Part shown: positions 19,301 through 27,273 of the stretch, piece by piece
How positions within the stretch are numbered: position 1 is the stretch's first letter
Layout: each line of letters starts with the position of its first letter
Assembly: GCF_030657335.1 (NCBI RefSeq)
Contig: NZ_CP131039.1
Location: forward strand, 1,814,501-1,878,500
Direction: 5' to 3'
DNA: 64,000 nt
Origin: Croceibacterium aestuarii
Lineage (GTDB): Bacteria; Pseudomonadota; Alphaproteobacteria; Sphingomonadales; Sphingomonadaceae
The notes under the pieces: generated by a model
What the model was told of the DNA's origin: nothing
Database searches by the model: none
What the model saw: only the letters and a program-made list of their open reading frames with translations
Translations under genes and position numbers: made by a program

Positions 19301-19420
19301 TGCAGCTTCGTCCTGCGCCAGTGCCGGGCTTGCGCCGAGAACGAGCGCGGCCGCGCTGGCTCCGCACGCAAGACTCTTGCGAACAGCGGACACACCTGCA
19401 GAATGTGCGAAGTACCTCAT
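16331..19420 (-). CDS. TonB-dependent outer-membrane receptor
   Basis: 1029-residue ligand-gated outer-membrane transporter. A signal peptide ends about residue 35 (SPALAQ). A plug domain follows from about 50 (SAIIVTGSRL, then NLRGLGVNRTLTLLNGRR and GGGSAAYGTDAVAGVVNFIL). The remainder is a 22-strand barrel ending in the aromatic/hydrophobic strand FTLGVKVKL. It is of the large type with an NFFVRGGTGNLNLRG segment common in Sphingomonadales receptors. The sulfatase gene lies downstream and a LysR gene is divergent, so it is probably a regulated importer for a sulfated organic compound. The ligand itself is not readable from sequence. Confidence 0.95.
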   Translation of the reverse strand: MRYFAHSAGVSAVRKSLACGASAAALVLGASPALAQDEAATPADEAASASTDQSAIIVTGSRLITNGMTSPVPITVVDAEELEAMNPTSLIASVSNLPQFYGNQTPNNSNFFVRGGTGNLNLRGLGVNRTLTLLNGRRFPSSSAFGGVDINLFPEAMIRSVETTTGGGSAAYGTDAVAGVVNFILDTDYTGFQVDLQGGITQRGDAQSYEGSVSWGTNIGDRGHFLISGTLAHQDGIRGYADRNWYNGQAAILDPATNTYRTYENVHSMNASFDGIIFAPGTALANKAFDANGNLVNFTPGSFSTGTVGAYGARTSGGDGDDLFQYQSIWPETDRNSVFAYADYDVTENLNVFGQFTRGQNGQVQTATPAAMINLVPVFTTATIYSGNAFLPADVQAIMDANGIASFRLGRIGHPSDFGNIYYEDVTTQNVGTAGFKYKIDDGPLNGWSVDGFYQYGHSRRVWDQYGFRVDRIHAALDAVVDPATGNIVCNVSLYADGAAAFPGCVPLNPFGRGNASSEAVDYVTGNDPGVQIDTPIFFADTGYDLGKTYSYTTSEPKRNITTFKQQYAELSAAGNLFEGWAGPISLALGGSYRKDSILQLVQDQTNPPSDHVSGRPVLCSGAVGGLRHANTDCNNTVGFQFSKVSNIRGSSRVWEVFGETLVPLFDNHKGTSAVVNLAARYADYDAAGGIWAYKGGLDFSVFDDLRLRGTYSRDVRAGNLSERFDRTGGVATGLDDPRTPNVIESLSVTSFSGGNPAIKPEKADTYTIGGVYSPSWLNGLSLAVDWYKIKIKGAIGRVGFQEVLNRCLGENAQEFCDLITLNSAGDIILVGDAYVNVDQAAVEGIDVELGYRTPVKLFGGGEENLGIRTFASWLLERSDTNSTGITTDLVGQIGLRPSSGLSTPYTRFKATANVNYTNGPFSFFVTGRVVGGGKVDTTLTEGDGVVGGVIGIEQNDVPATFYADLRLAYQFDIGAAGVELWGAVSNLLDQDPRITGYYAAFPGQIVPTNTSLYDILGRRFTLGVKVKL

Positions 19421-19500
19421 GTAATCCCCTCCCTGTGTAGGGACCGGGAAATCGGGGCAGAGAGGCCTTCAAAGCAACGCATCGCAAAGTGATGACACCA

Positions 19501-19522
19501 CATAATTTGTAGGTTATGGCAA
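19501..19522. promoter_or_regulatory. candidate LysR operator between the TonB receptor and lysR genes
   Basis: Two overlapping dyads lie in the 117-base divergent region: CATAA-N8-TTATG (19501-19518) and TTG-N10-CAA (19507-19522). Interrupted dyads with T-N11-A spacing are typical LysR sites, and the position just upstream of the LysR gene is suitable. Assignment is by inference. Confidence 0.4.
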
Positions 19523-19537
19523 GCGACCGAGCCCATA

Positions 19538-20488
19538 ATGCCCAGCCTACCTTTCACCTTGCGACAGCTGGAAGTCTTTGCCAGCCTCTGCGCCACTCGC
19601 AGCTTCCGCCGGACGGCGGAAGCTCTCGGCATTTCGCAGGCTTCGGTCAGCAACCAAATCAAGGCGCTTGAGGACCAGCTGGGACTTTCGCTGCTGTCGC
19701 GGCGCCCTGGCAAGCGGCCGAGCCTCACCCAGGACGGGATGTCGTTTCTCGAGGATCTGCGCGATTTCAACAGCGCTGGGGAAAGGCTCGCCAGTCACCG
19801 CCGCAGCCAGCCCGATCGCGACGGCCCGGTGGTCTACCGCATCCGCGTCGGGCAAGGATTGGTCGACTACTTCATCAAGCCGAAGCTCGACCGATTCCTC
19901 TCGCAGAATCCCAACATCGAGCTCGAATTCGAAGCGCAGCCGCCGAGCTATCGATATGCCCAGGACATCCAGGACGCCCGGTTCGACTTCGCGCTGTTCC
20001 ACCTGCGCGCCGACCGCCCTGTCGATCCGGTGATGCGCCAGCTGGCGATGGTCCGGGGGGGCATATTCGGGCACCGCCGATTCCTGAAGGGCCGAAACTC
20101 GCCGCTTTCGGCGGACGAGATGTCGCAGTTGCCGTTCGTCCTGCCGCAGGCCGGTAGCTTGCAGGAGCGCGAAGTCCTGAAGGCCTTTGAAGTGCACGGC
20201 ATCGTGCCGCGCAAGGTCGTCAGCCATACTCAGTTTTTCGATGTGATCGGCACAATGCTCGAACGCGGCCATGGCGTCGCCTCATTCTCGGAAGTCATGC
20301 TCGCGCCCGAAGCCCGCACCGACGTGATTCTGCTCTATCCGCTCCAGGACTGGCGGCTCATCTGGTATCGCCAGGATCACAGCGGCGATCCGCGCTGCGA
20401 CATCGTCGAGAGCTTCATGCTGTCGAGCGTCCTGCAGGATCCGGACTATCCCACCATCGATGTATTCGCCGGCGAATACGCCGGCTAG
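19538..20488 (+). CDS. LysR-type transcriptional regulator
   Basis: 316-residue regulator. The winged helix-turn-helix is at about 5-65 (FTLRQLEVFASLCATRSFRRTAEALGIS and so on are visible in shorter blocks: LEVFASLC, TAEALGISQASVS, LEDQLG). The effector-binding periplasmic-protein fold covers about 95-300. Divergent transcription from the TonB receptor/sulfatase pair is the classic LysR arrangement and suggests that it controls them in response to the imported compound. Confidence 0.92.
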   Translation: MPSLPFTLRQLEVFASLCATRSFRRTAEALGISQASVSNQIKALEDQLGLSLLSRRPGKRPSLTQDGMSFLEDLRDFNSAGERLASHRRSQPDRDGPVVYRIRVGQGLVDYFIKPKLDRFLSQNPNIELEFEAQPPSYRYAQDIQDARFDFALFHLRADRPVDPVMRQLAMVRGGIFGHRRFLKGRNSPLSADEMSQLPFVLPQAGSLQEREVLKAFEVHGIVPRKVVSHTQFFDVIGTMLERGHGVASFSEVMLAPEARTDVILLYPLQDWRLIWYRQDHSGDPRCDIVESFMLSSVLQDPDYPTIDVFAGEYAG

Positions 20489-20504
20489 CCGCCAGGCCGC
20501 TGGA

Positions 20505-20888
20505 TCAGGCCGGGAGCTGAACCAGCTCGATTTCGTGTCCCTCCGGGCTTTTGAGCATGGCGACTTGCACCGGACCGACGGCGAATATGCCGGTGAGCCC
20601 CTGCGCCCCCGCCGCCAGCGCCTGCTCATGCGCGGCGGCGATGTCCTCGCACTGCAAGCCGACCGGGCCGTGCCCGGGGCCCACCGAAACGTCGCGCCCG
20701 TCCTTGTATGAAACGAGCAGCAGATTGGGCCCGGCCTGTTGTCCGGGCAGGGCCATGATGTGCTCGAGCAAATCGGGTTCGTCGAACGTCTGCACGACGG
20801 CGAAACCGAACGCCTTCTCCCAGAACGCGAGCGCCGCGTCCATGTCGGGCACGTTGAGCTTGAAGAAATTCAGCCGGATACCGCTCAT
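20505..20888 (-). CDS. VOC-family (glyoxalase/bleomycin-resistance fold) protein
   Basis: 127-residue single vicinal-oxygen-chelate module. It shows the beta-alpha-beta-beta-beta pattern starting LNFFKLNVPDMDAALAFWEK, with a metal-side Glu in the C-terminal SPEGHEIELVQ. It is the last gene of a minus-strand run with the flavoprotein, cytochrome and EamA genes (16-base gap). A good AGAGAGG site precedes the ATG. It might be a dioxygenase, isomerase or glyoxalase-like enzyme; the precise role is unknown. Confidence 0.8.
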   Translation of the reverse strand: MSGIRLNFFKLNVPDMDAALAFWEKAFGFAVVQTFDEPDLLEHIMALPGQQAGPNLLLVSYKDGRDVSVGPGHGPVGLQCEDIAAAHEQALAAGAQGLTGIFAVGPVQVAMLKSPEGHEIELVQLPA

Positions 20889-20903
20889 TGCTTGACCTCT
20901 CTC

Positions 20904-21341
20904 TCAGCCGCGCCAGGCAATCAGAATTCCGCCCGAAGTGACCAATGCCACACCGAGCCAGCCGTAGGCGCTGAGCCGCTCGCCGAGCAAGAGGACACCG
21001 AGCACGGCCACGAGGACCACGCTGAGCTTGTCGACCGGAGCGACCTGCGCCGCTTCGCCGATCGACAGCGCGCGAAAATAGCACAGCCAGCTCGCCCCCG
21101 TGGCAAGTCCCGACAGCGTGAGGAACAGCATGGCCCTGCGGGTCATGCTCTGTTCGCCGGAGAACTTGCCGGTCAGCGCCAGCAGGATCGCCAGCGCCCC
21201 GGCGACGATGATCGTGCGGAAGAAGGTGGCAAGGTCCGAATCGATGCCCTCGACGCCGACTTTGGCGAGGATCGCGGTCAGCGCGGCGAAAACTGCGGAG
21301 CTCAGCGCCCAGAACTGCCAGCTGGCGAACACGGCCTGCAC
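20904..21341 (-). CDS. EamA/DMT-family half-size transporter
   Basis: 145-residue integral membrane protein with about five hydrophobic segments, equal to a single EamA domain (full DMT exporters have two). Such half-size members usually dimerise. It uses a GTG start at 21341 with AGGAGGG located inside the end of the cytochrome c gene, one base downstream of which it begins, so it is translationally linked. In this operon it may export or import a phenolic compound, which is inference. Confidence 0.8.
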   Translation of the reverse strand: MQAVFASWQFWALSSAVFAALTAILAKVGVEGIDSDLATFFRTIIVAGALAILLALTGKFSGEQSMTRRAMLFLTLSGLATGASWLCYFRALSIGEAAQVAPVDKLSVVLVAVLGVLLLGERLSAYGWLGVALVTSGGILIAWRG

Positions 21342-21342
21342 C

Positions 21343-21666
21343 TCAGCCCTCCTTGGCCAGCCACTGTGCCAGCGCAGCCAGCTGCGCGTCGGTCAGCTCG
21401 GTCGGAGTGAACTGCGGCATCGAGCCGGCCCCGTGGCGCACGACGTATTCGACATAGGCGGGCGGCAGGCCGCGGCGCTTGCGCAGTTCGGCCTGGCCGG
21501 GCGGAACCCGCTCCGCCAGTTTGCGCGTGCCCCAGCCGCGCGCGTCGTGACAATAAGCGCAGCGCGCGTCGTAGAACTGCTCGGGCGACCACCGCTCATC
21601 GCTCCCCGCGGCGGCGAACGGCAGTGCCAGAAGGCTCAGCGCCAGGAGAACAGCAGGACGGATCAC
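21343..21666 (-). CDS. periplasmic c-type cytochrome, probable partner of the flavoprotein
   Basis: 107-residue protein with a signal peptide (residues 1-20), a single haem-attachment motif CAYCH (36-40), and a likely axial Met in GSMPQF (about residue 83). Small cytochromes encoded beside VAO-type flavoproteins form flavocytochromes such as p-cresol methylhydroxylase (PchC) and eugenol hydroxylase, accepting the electrons from the flavin. Its ATG overlaps the flavoprotein stop by four bases (ATGA). Confidence 0.88.
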   Translation of the reverse strand: MIRPAVLLALSLLALPFAAAGSDERWSPEQFYDARCAYCHDARGWGTRKLAERVPPGQAELRKRRGLPPAYVEYVVRHGAGSMPQFTPTELTDAQLAALAQWLAKEG

Positions 21667-23219
21667 GGTTGGCGGCCCCCGATGCCCTGCTTGCCGGGGG
21701 CAAGGATGCCGTTCGGGTCGAGCATGGCCTTGAGGCTGTCGTTGAGCTTCGGCAGCGCATGGCCGTTCCAGCCATGGATCGCCTCAGCGTCGTCCATGAA
21801 CTCAATGTGGCTGCGATAGACGCCGATCCCCATCGCCTCGACGTCCTTGCACAGCTGCCGGAACAGCGCCTTGCACGCGGCGGTCATCGCCGCGTCGTCC
21901 TGCACGTAAAGCATGTCTGCGACGAAGATCAGCGCCCGCCCGCCGATCCCGAACATACCGACCCACGGGTCGAGACCGTATTCGAGGAAGCGGCGCTCGA
22001 TCAGCTCGTAGACCGCATTCACCCGCTCTCCCACCGCGGCGACCACCGGTCCAAAATCGCTGTGCCCGCCGGGGGACCCGCGCCAGTCGACGATGGCGAA
22101 GGGAGCAAGGCTGACGTCCTGCCGCATCCACGGCTGCTGCGGTTCGCCGCGCTTCCAGCGGACCACCGAGATCTTTGCCTCGGGCATCTCGGCGGCGAAA
22201 TGGCGGCGGATTTTCTCGACCCGCAGGTCCATCCCGCCGGCGGTGTGCTCGAACAGGTTGAAGATGACGTTCCACCAGCCCTTGCCGCGCTGCGCGAGGA
22301 CTTCGCCGATGCGTTCGAGCGATATCGCGCCGCCCTCCTGCCAGATCTCCTGGCGGCGCGCGCCGCCGGTGATCTGCCGCATGCCGTTGGCGATGGTGTA
22401 GGCGGTGTTGATGGTCTCATCGAGCTTGAGCGGCCGCAGCGTGTCGACCAGCTTTGCGAGGTCGCCCTTGCCGGGCACGTCGATGGTGACGCCGGCCATC
22501 TCCGCGGGCTCGGGCATGAGCCACAGGCCCATCTTGGTCACCACCGCGAAGTTGGACTGGGTGAACATCCCGTCCCACACCGGGCCGAACGGCAGCTTGA
22601 AGGCCTGCCATTCCCGGCTGCCTTCGATCGCTCCGAAACCGGTTCGCACGAGAGTGCCGTCGGCGAGCATGACTTCCATCCCGCAGATCGTCTCGGCGTG
22701 GATGCCGTAGGGCGTGTAGCCGACGCCGTGCTCGAGCGCGTTGCCGATGACGCTGCCCCACGAATGCGCCGGGCCGCTCATCCAGAACTTAGATCCGCGG
22801 CGGTCGAGCTCCTCCTTGAAGTCGAAGAAGCTGACGCCCGGTTCGACCACCGCATAACCCAGCGTCTCGTTGATCTCGATCACGCGGTTCATTCGCTTGA
22901 GATCGAGCACCACTGCGCCCTTCAGCACGGGCGCGGCGGTTCCATAGGCGAAATTCTTGCCCATCGAGACCGGCCAGAGCGGGATCTTGTAGCGGTTGGC
23001 GGCGGCCAGGACTGCGGCCAGCTCGTCGGTGCTGGCAGGAGCGACTGCGGCCGAGGCGGCATGCTCGTCGCGCGGGCCGATGGCGAAGGGGTCGAGATAG
23101 CTCGCGCGGTCCGGTTCGCTGGTGAGTACCCAGTCTGGTCCGACGGCTTCGCGGAATGCGGCAAGCGCTGCGGCGAAATCGGCCGGGCTAACCCCGGGTG
23201 GCACCAGCACCTCAGCCAT
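21663..23219 (-). CDS. VAO/PCMH-family FAD oxidoreductase (4-cresol methylhydroxylase / eugenol hydroxylase-like)
   Basis: 518-residue flavoprotein that would hydroxylate a para-alkylphenol through a quinone methide. The PP-type FAD-binding domain occupies about 45-240 (LWPVSMGKNFAYG, ending around GGMEV), with the cap domain after about 250 and the terminal DPNGILAPGKQGI typical of VAO enzymes. ATG at 23219 follows GAGAGGGACGA. The adjacent cytochrome c gene makes a PchF/PchC-type flavocytochrome likely. Substrate (cresol, eugenol, vanillyl alcohol or a lignin-derived phenol) is uncertain. Divergent from a small Tat-signal protein gene. Confidence 0.87.
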   Translation of the reverse strand: MAEVLVPPGVSPADFAAALAAFREAVGPDWVLTSEPDRASYLDPFAIGPRDEHAASAAVAPASTDELAAVLAAANRYKIPLWPVSMGKNFAYGTAAPVLKGAVVLDLKRMNRVIEINETLGYAVVEPGVSFFDFKEELDRRGSKFWMSGPAHSWGSVIGNALEHGVGYTPYGIHAETICGMEVMLADGTLVRTGFGAIEGSREWQAFKLPFGPVWDGMFTQSNFAVVTKMGLWLMPEPAEMAGVTIDVPGKGDLAKLVDTLRPLKLDETINTAYTIANGMRQITGGARRQEIWQEGGAISLERIGEVLAQRGKGWWNVIFNLFEHTAGGMDLRVEKIRRHFAAEMPEAKISVVRWKRGEPQQPWMRQDVSLAPFAIVDWRGSPGGHSDFGPVVAAVGERVNAVYELIERRFLEYGLDPWVGMFGIGGRALIFVADMLYVQDDAAMTAACKALFRQLCKDVEAMGIGVYRSHIEFMDDAEAIHGWNGHALPKLNDSLKAMLDPNGILAPGKQGIGGRQP

Positions 23220-23312
23220 TCGTCCCTCTCCACACTCGAAGCCGTGCCTATCGCCTATCGCGGCAGAGTCCAACGGCTTGCGAAGATCGGCGTTTTAGGG
23301 TGTCATGACGAC

Positions 23313-23684
23313 ATGGGGACTTTCGACAGACGAACGGCGATGAAGCTGGGCGGGGCGGCAGCGCTCGCGGCCCTTGTTCCCGGCGCAGTGCTCGCGGCTA
23401 ACGCCCCGCCTCGGCTGTTCGTCTTCGATTCTCGCTACCCTGCGTCCCGGGAGGCGGCTGAGCGGTGGCGATCGCGCGGAACGGCCCTGCTCGACCCGCG
23501 GGGACGCGACCTGGGGCAGGCGTGGCGTCAAGAGATCAAGCACGCGCTCGACAACGGCGGGGCGCTTGCCGGCCTCACGCCGTGGTCGGATCGCCTGGTT
23601 TGCGAGATGATGGGCCGCGACCACGGGCTGAAGCTTCGCGCGACCGAGTCGGCCAACCCGCTCTACGGCTGGTACCTGATCTAG
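23313..23684 (+). CDS. small Tat-signal secreted protein, unknown function
   Basis: 123 residues starting MGTFDRRTAMKLGG, a twin-arginine-like signal followed by an alanine-rich segment to about residue 29. The mature part has no recognised domain, is rich in Arg/Leu and contains RLFVFDSRYPAS and TPWSDRLVCEMMGRD. It is divergent from the flavoprotein gene (about 93 bases between starts), so it might be co-regulated with it. I do not recognise a family. Confidence 0.7.
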   Translation: MGTFDRRTAMKLGGAAALAALVPGAVLAANAPPRLFVFDSRYPASREAAERWRSRGTALLDPRGRDLGQAWRQEIKHALDNGGALAGLTPWSDRLVCEMMGRDHGLKLRATESANPLYGWYLI

Positions 23685-23787
23685 CGAACAGGCCGGGGCG
23701 GCAAGGTGGGCGGCTTCGGACCTTGAGGTTCGAACCTTGCAATCTAGCCGAAGATGCGGTCGGCGCAGGCGGAGATGTGGTGAAGGC

Positions 23788-23862
23788 TGGCTGGGGCGGC
23801 AGGATTCGAACCTGCGAATGCCGGTACCAAAAACCGGTGCCTTACCACTTGGCGACGCCCCA
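23788..23862 (-). tRNA. tRNA-Gln (UUG)
   Basis: Seventy-five bases including encoded GCCA. The acceptor stem pairs TGGGGCG with CGCCCCA. The anticodon stem-loop is ACCGG-TTTTTGG-region-CCGG with anticodon TTG in the seven-base loop, and the T arm is GCAGG-TTCGAAT-CCTGC. It lies between the Tat protein gene and the second TonB receptor gene, on the opposite strand. Confidence 0.95.
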
Positions 23863-23930
23863 GCAGCGCTGCGCCCATAGGCTGGCCTCCCGGCGAAGTG
23901 AAGAGGCGCGAGCCCGTCCGTGCAATCAAA

Positions 23931-23959
23931 TTGCCTGCATTTCGCGAAAGGCCTATATC
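23931..23959 (+). promoter_or_regulatory. sigma70-type promoter of the second TonB receptor
   Basis: TTGCCT and TATATC with an exact 17-base spacer, ending 34 bases before the ATG at 23994. No other good pair is visible in the interval. Confidence 0.6.
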
Positions 23960-23993
23960 GCGCAGCATAATTATAAGGATGTGGGAGGACCGA

Positions 23994-26231
23994 ATGCTGA
24001 CATTTTCACCGGGCCGGTTTGCCGGCGCTTCGCTGGCCGCGCTCGCCATGATCCTGGCCGCGCCCGCCGCGGCACAGGATGGCGCTTCCAGCGACGATCA
24101 GGCGCGAGAGCCGGCCGAAGGCGGCAACCAGATCATCGTCACCGGCCTTCGCCGCGAGGATACGCTACAGGACACTCCGGCGGCAATCACCGCCTTCAAT
24201 GCCGAAGCGATCGAGAATGCGGGCATCGACAAGCCGGCCGACTTCATCAACCTCACCTCGAACGTCAACCTCGTCGAGACGCAGAACGTGGGTAACGCGT
24301 TCATCGTGATTCGCGGCATCACCCAGGCGCGCAACTCCGAGCCGTCGGTCGCGGTGGTCATCGACGGCGTCCAGCAGGTCAATCCGGCGGCCTTCAGCCA
24401 GGACCTGTTCGACATCGAGCAGATCGAAGTTCTCAAGGGCCCGCAAGGCGCGCTCTATGGCCGCAACGCCATCGGCGGCGCAATCATCATCACCACCAAG
24501 CAGCCGACCGACCAGCTTGAAGGAAACATCACGGCCGGGATCGACAACGGCTTCGGGTTCTACACCCACGCCGGGCTGAGCGGGCCTATCAGCGACAACG
24601 TCAGGTTCCGGATCGCCGGACTCTACAAGGACACCGACGGCTACATCCCCAATCCCTATCTCGGACGCGAAGCCGATCCTTACAAGGATTACGCCTTGCG
24701 CGGGAACCTGCTGTTCGATCCCGGCGCCGGCTTCAGCGTCGACCTCCGCGCCTCGCTGGACCGCACGCGAACCACGGGCTTCTGGTACAACATCGTCGGC
24801 GACGTGAACGACACCAGCCTGCCGGTGCGGGTCAACAACGAGGGCATCGACAACCGCGACATGAACAATGTCTCGGCCAAGCTGACCTACGACGGCGACG
24901 GCTTCAAGGTGACCTCGGTCACATCCTACGACACGGTGAAGGAAATCATCACCGGCGACGCGTTCGACTTCCTGCCGACCAACGAAGCTTACTGCGCACT
25001 GCCTTCCGATCCTTGCTTCAGCGGCAGCACCGACCTCAACCAGAGCCAGTACCTCAACGTGAAGGCCTTCAGCCAGGAACTGCGCTTCGAAAGCCCCTCG
25101 AACGAAGACCTGTTCTGGATGTTCGGCGGGTACCTGATTTCGACCGACCGGTTCATCTCGACCGGCAACATGCTCGACCTGGGCAAGGGCGTGTTCCCGG
25201 TCTACCGCGAACCGACGAGCAACCCGGACAATCCGCAATATTCGTTCCTGTCGGATTCGCAGGACAACTTCGCCTGGGCCGCCTTCGCCAACCTGGGCTA
25301 CAAGTTCTCCGACCTGCTGCGGATCGATGCCTCGCTGCGTTACGACCACGACAAGCGCGAGAACACCACCGAAACGCCGAACGCCTGGCTCGGCTACATC
25401 AACTACATCGCCAGCCTCTATGGTGCGCCGCAGAGCGCGCAAGGCGACGTGCGGACGCGCAATTTCAGCGCCTGGCAGCCCAAGGTCACGGTGACGCTCA
25501 CGCCCACGCCCGATCTGACGTTCTACGGCGGCTACTCGCGCGGCTTCCGCTCGGGCGGTTTCAACCAGACCGGGGTCGGCGTGGTCGCACTGAGCAACGG
25601 CGTCGTGGGGGTGAACGACGTTTTCGAAGCCGAAACGGCGGATACTTTCGAACTGGGCTTCAAATCGCAGCTCGCCGACGGCCTGCTGACGCTCAATGGC
25701 TCGGTCTACACGACCGAATCGAAGAACAGCTATTTCTTCGTCTTTCTCTACGCCAACTCGACGCAGAATCTCGGCAATGTGCCGAAGGTCAGGCTCAAGG
25801 GCTTCGAGCTGGAAGCCAACGTGAACCCCACCGACGACCTGCAGTTCAACGTCGCCTGGGGGTTGACCGACAGCGAGATCAAGTCATTCCCCGACCCGGC
25901 CGCAATCGGCAACGAGGCGCCGGTCGTCTCGCGCTCGACGCTCAACGTGGGGGCGCAGTACACGCCCTACATCGGAGGCGGACTCTCGGCGCTGCTGCGC
26001 GCCGACTATCGCCGCATCGGCCGGACCTGGTGGGACGTTTACAACTCGACCGTGCGAAATCCGGTCGAGCTCGTCGACGTGCGCGCCGGGGTTAAGGGCG
26101 AGCACTGGAGCCTGACGGCCTTCGCCAGCAACCTGTTCAACGAGAAGTACAACGCGGAATTCTCGCCCGGTGGTTTCGTCTTCAAGGCGAGGCCGCGGAT
26201 TTACGGTGTGGAGGCCGGCTACAGGTTCTGA
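23994..26231 (+). CDS. TonB-dependent outer-membrane receptor
   Basis: 745-residue receptor with a signal peptide to about residue 27 (PAAAQDG), a TonB-box-like NQIIVTGLRRED at about 50, a plug domain (VIRGI, EVLKGPQGALYGRNAIGGAIIITTK at about 120-165 in shorter blocks) and a barrel ending in ...GVEAGYRF. The start at 23994 is set by GGGAGGAC nine bases upstream; an in-frame ATG 32 codons earlier overlaps the promoter. Family is the common Sphingomonadales LxxPxSI-type siderophore/carbohydrate receptor group; substrate unknown. The YghU-type gene is convergent. Confidence 0.94.
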   Translation: MLTFSPGRFAGASLAALAMILAAPAAAQDGASSDDQAREPAEGGNQIIVTGLRREDTLQDTPAAITAFNAEAIENAGIDKPADFINLTSNVNLVETQNVGNAFIVIRGITQARNSEPSVAVVIDGVQQVNPAAFSQDLFDIEQIEVLKGPQGALYGRNAIGGAIIITTKQPTDQLEGNITAGIDNGFGFYTHAGLSGPISDNVRFRIAGLYKDTDGYIPNPYLGREADPYKDYALRGNLLFDPGAGFSVDLRASLDRTRTTGFWYNIVGDVNDTSLPVRVNNEGIDNRDMNNVSAKLTYDGDGFKVTSVTSYDTVKEIITGDAFDFLPTNEAYCALPSDPCFSGSTDLNQSQYLNVKAFSQELRFESPSNEDLFWMFGGYLISTDRFISTGNMLDLGKGVFPVYREPTSNPDNPQYSFLSDSQDNFAWAAFANLGYKFSDLLRIDASLRYDHDKRENTTETPNAWLGYINYIASLYGAPQSAQGDVRTRNFSAWQPKVTVTLTPTPDLTFYGGYSRGFRSGGFNQTGVGVVALSNGVVGVNDVFEAETADTFELGFKSQLADGLLTLNGSVYTTESKNSYFFVFLYANSTQNLGNVPKVRLKGFELEANVNPTDDLQFNVAWGLTDSEIKSFPDPAAIGNEAPVVSRSTLNVGAQYTPYIGGGLSALLRADYRRIGRTWWDVYNSTVRNPVELVDVRAGVKGEHWSLTAFASNLFNEKYNAEFSPGGFVFKARPRIYGVEAGYRF

Positions 26232-26258
26232 GCGGGCGCGGAGGGCGCGCGGGCCTTG

Positions 26259-27128
26259 TCAGACGTCCGCACGCTTCCTGACCGGTTCGAACAGGCTGCG
26301 GTCCTCGACCTTGTCGAAGTCCGCGGCGCTGTGGCGTTCGGCCATCGCCTGGCTGTTGACCAACCGTCCGCGAATGGCCCCGGGGCGCGCGTCGATCGCC
26401 TTGGTCCAGCGCCCGACGTTCTCGTATTCGTGCAGGCTGAGGAACTCGTCCGAACCCTTGTAGGCGCCGTGATAGAGGTTGCCGAGCCAGGTGTAGGCGG
26501 CGATGTCGGCGATCGTGTAGTCGTCGCCGGCCAGGTATTCGCTCTTGCCCAGCTGCATGTCGGCGACCGCGAAGAGGCGCTTGGTCTCCATCGCATAGCG
26601 GTCGATCGGGTACTTGTAGCGCTCGGGCGCGTAGACGTAGAAGTGTCCGAACCCGCCGCCGATGAACGGCGCGCTGCCCATCTGCCACATCAGCCAGCTG
26701 AGCGTTTCCGCGCGCGCAGGGTCCTGCTTGGGCAGGAGGTATCCGAACTTCTCGGCCAAGTGGATGAGGATCGCGCCGCTTTCGAACACCCGGAACGGCT
26801 TGGGTCCGCTCTTGTCGAGCAGGGCAGGGATCTTGGAATTGGGATTGAGCTCGACGAAGCCCGAGCCAAACTGGTCGCCCTCGAAGATCTTGATCAGCCA
26901 TGCGTCGTACTCGGCGTCCGAGTAGCCTGCCTCGAGCAGTTCCTCGAACATGATCGTCACCTTCACCCCGTTGGGCGTGCCGAGCGAATAGAGCTGGAAG
27001 GGATGCTCGCCGACCGGCAGCTCCTTTTCCTCGCGCGCTCCGGCGGTCGGGCGGTTGATGCCGGCGAATTGGCCGCCGTTTTCCGGATCGAAGGTCCATA
27101 CCTTGGGCGGAGTGTAGACGTCGGACAT
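26259..27128 (-). CDS. yghU: glutathione-dependent disulfide-bond oxidoreductase (YghU/Nu-class GST)
   Basis: 289-residue Nu-class glutathione transferase family member. The N-terminal extension VWTFDPENGGQFAGINRPTAG and the LYSLGTPNGVKVTIMFEE start of the thioredoxin fold match YghU, which binds two glutathiones and reduces small disulfides. The active-site Thr-Pro-Asn is at about 52-54. The helical C-terminal domain begins near residue 145. Its start lies 110 bases from the EcfG-type promoter that faces the other way, so both may be stress genes. Confidence 0.93.
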   Translation of the reverse strand: MSDVYTPPKVWTFDPENGGQFAGINRPTAGAREEKELPVGEHPFQLYSLGTPNGVKVTIMFEELLEAGYSDAEYDAWLIKIFEGDQFGSGFVELNPNSKIPALLDKSGPKPFRVFESGAILIHLAEKFGYLLPKQDPARAETLSWLMWQMGSAPFIGGGFGHFYVYAPERYKYPIDRYAMETKRLFAVADMQLGKSEYLAGDDYTIADIAAYTWLGNLYHGAYKGSDEFLSLHEYENVGRWTKAIDARPGAIRGRLVNSQAMAERHSAADFDKVEDRSLFEPVRKRADV

Positions 27129-27237
27129 CGCGGGCTCTCCTGTTTGCGCTCGGGTGGAGCTTCACATGGCGGCGCCGGGGAAGGCGAGCAAGGGAGAGAA
27201 TCTTTTCACGGGCCGATGGATTCGTTTTCGCATCGAA

Positions 27238-27263
27238 GGAACCCTCTGAACTCATGGCGCGTT
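27238..27263 (+). promoter_or_regulatory. EcfG-type (general stress response) promoter of topoisomerase IB
   Basis: GGAAC (27238-27242), 17 bases, CGTT (27260-27263): the consensus of alphaproteobacterial EcfG sigma factors. The expected transcription start is only a few bases before the ATG at 27274, so the mRNA would be almost leaderless. Confidence 0.75.
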
Positions 27264-27273
27264 TTCATGGGCC

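Noticed and set aside
24165..25442. A long minus-strand frame opposite the second TonB receptor
   Set aside because: Same shadow effect; the receptor on the plus strand has plug and barrel motifs and a promoter.
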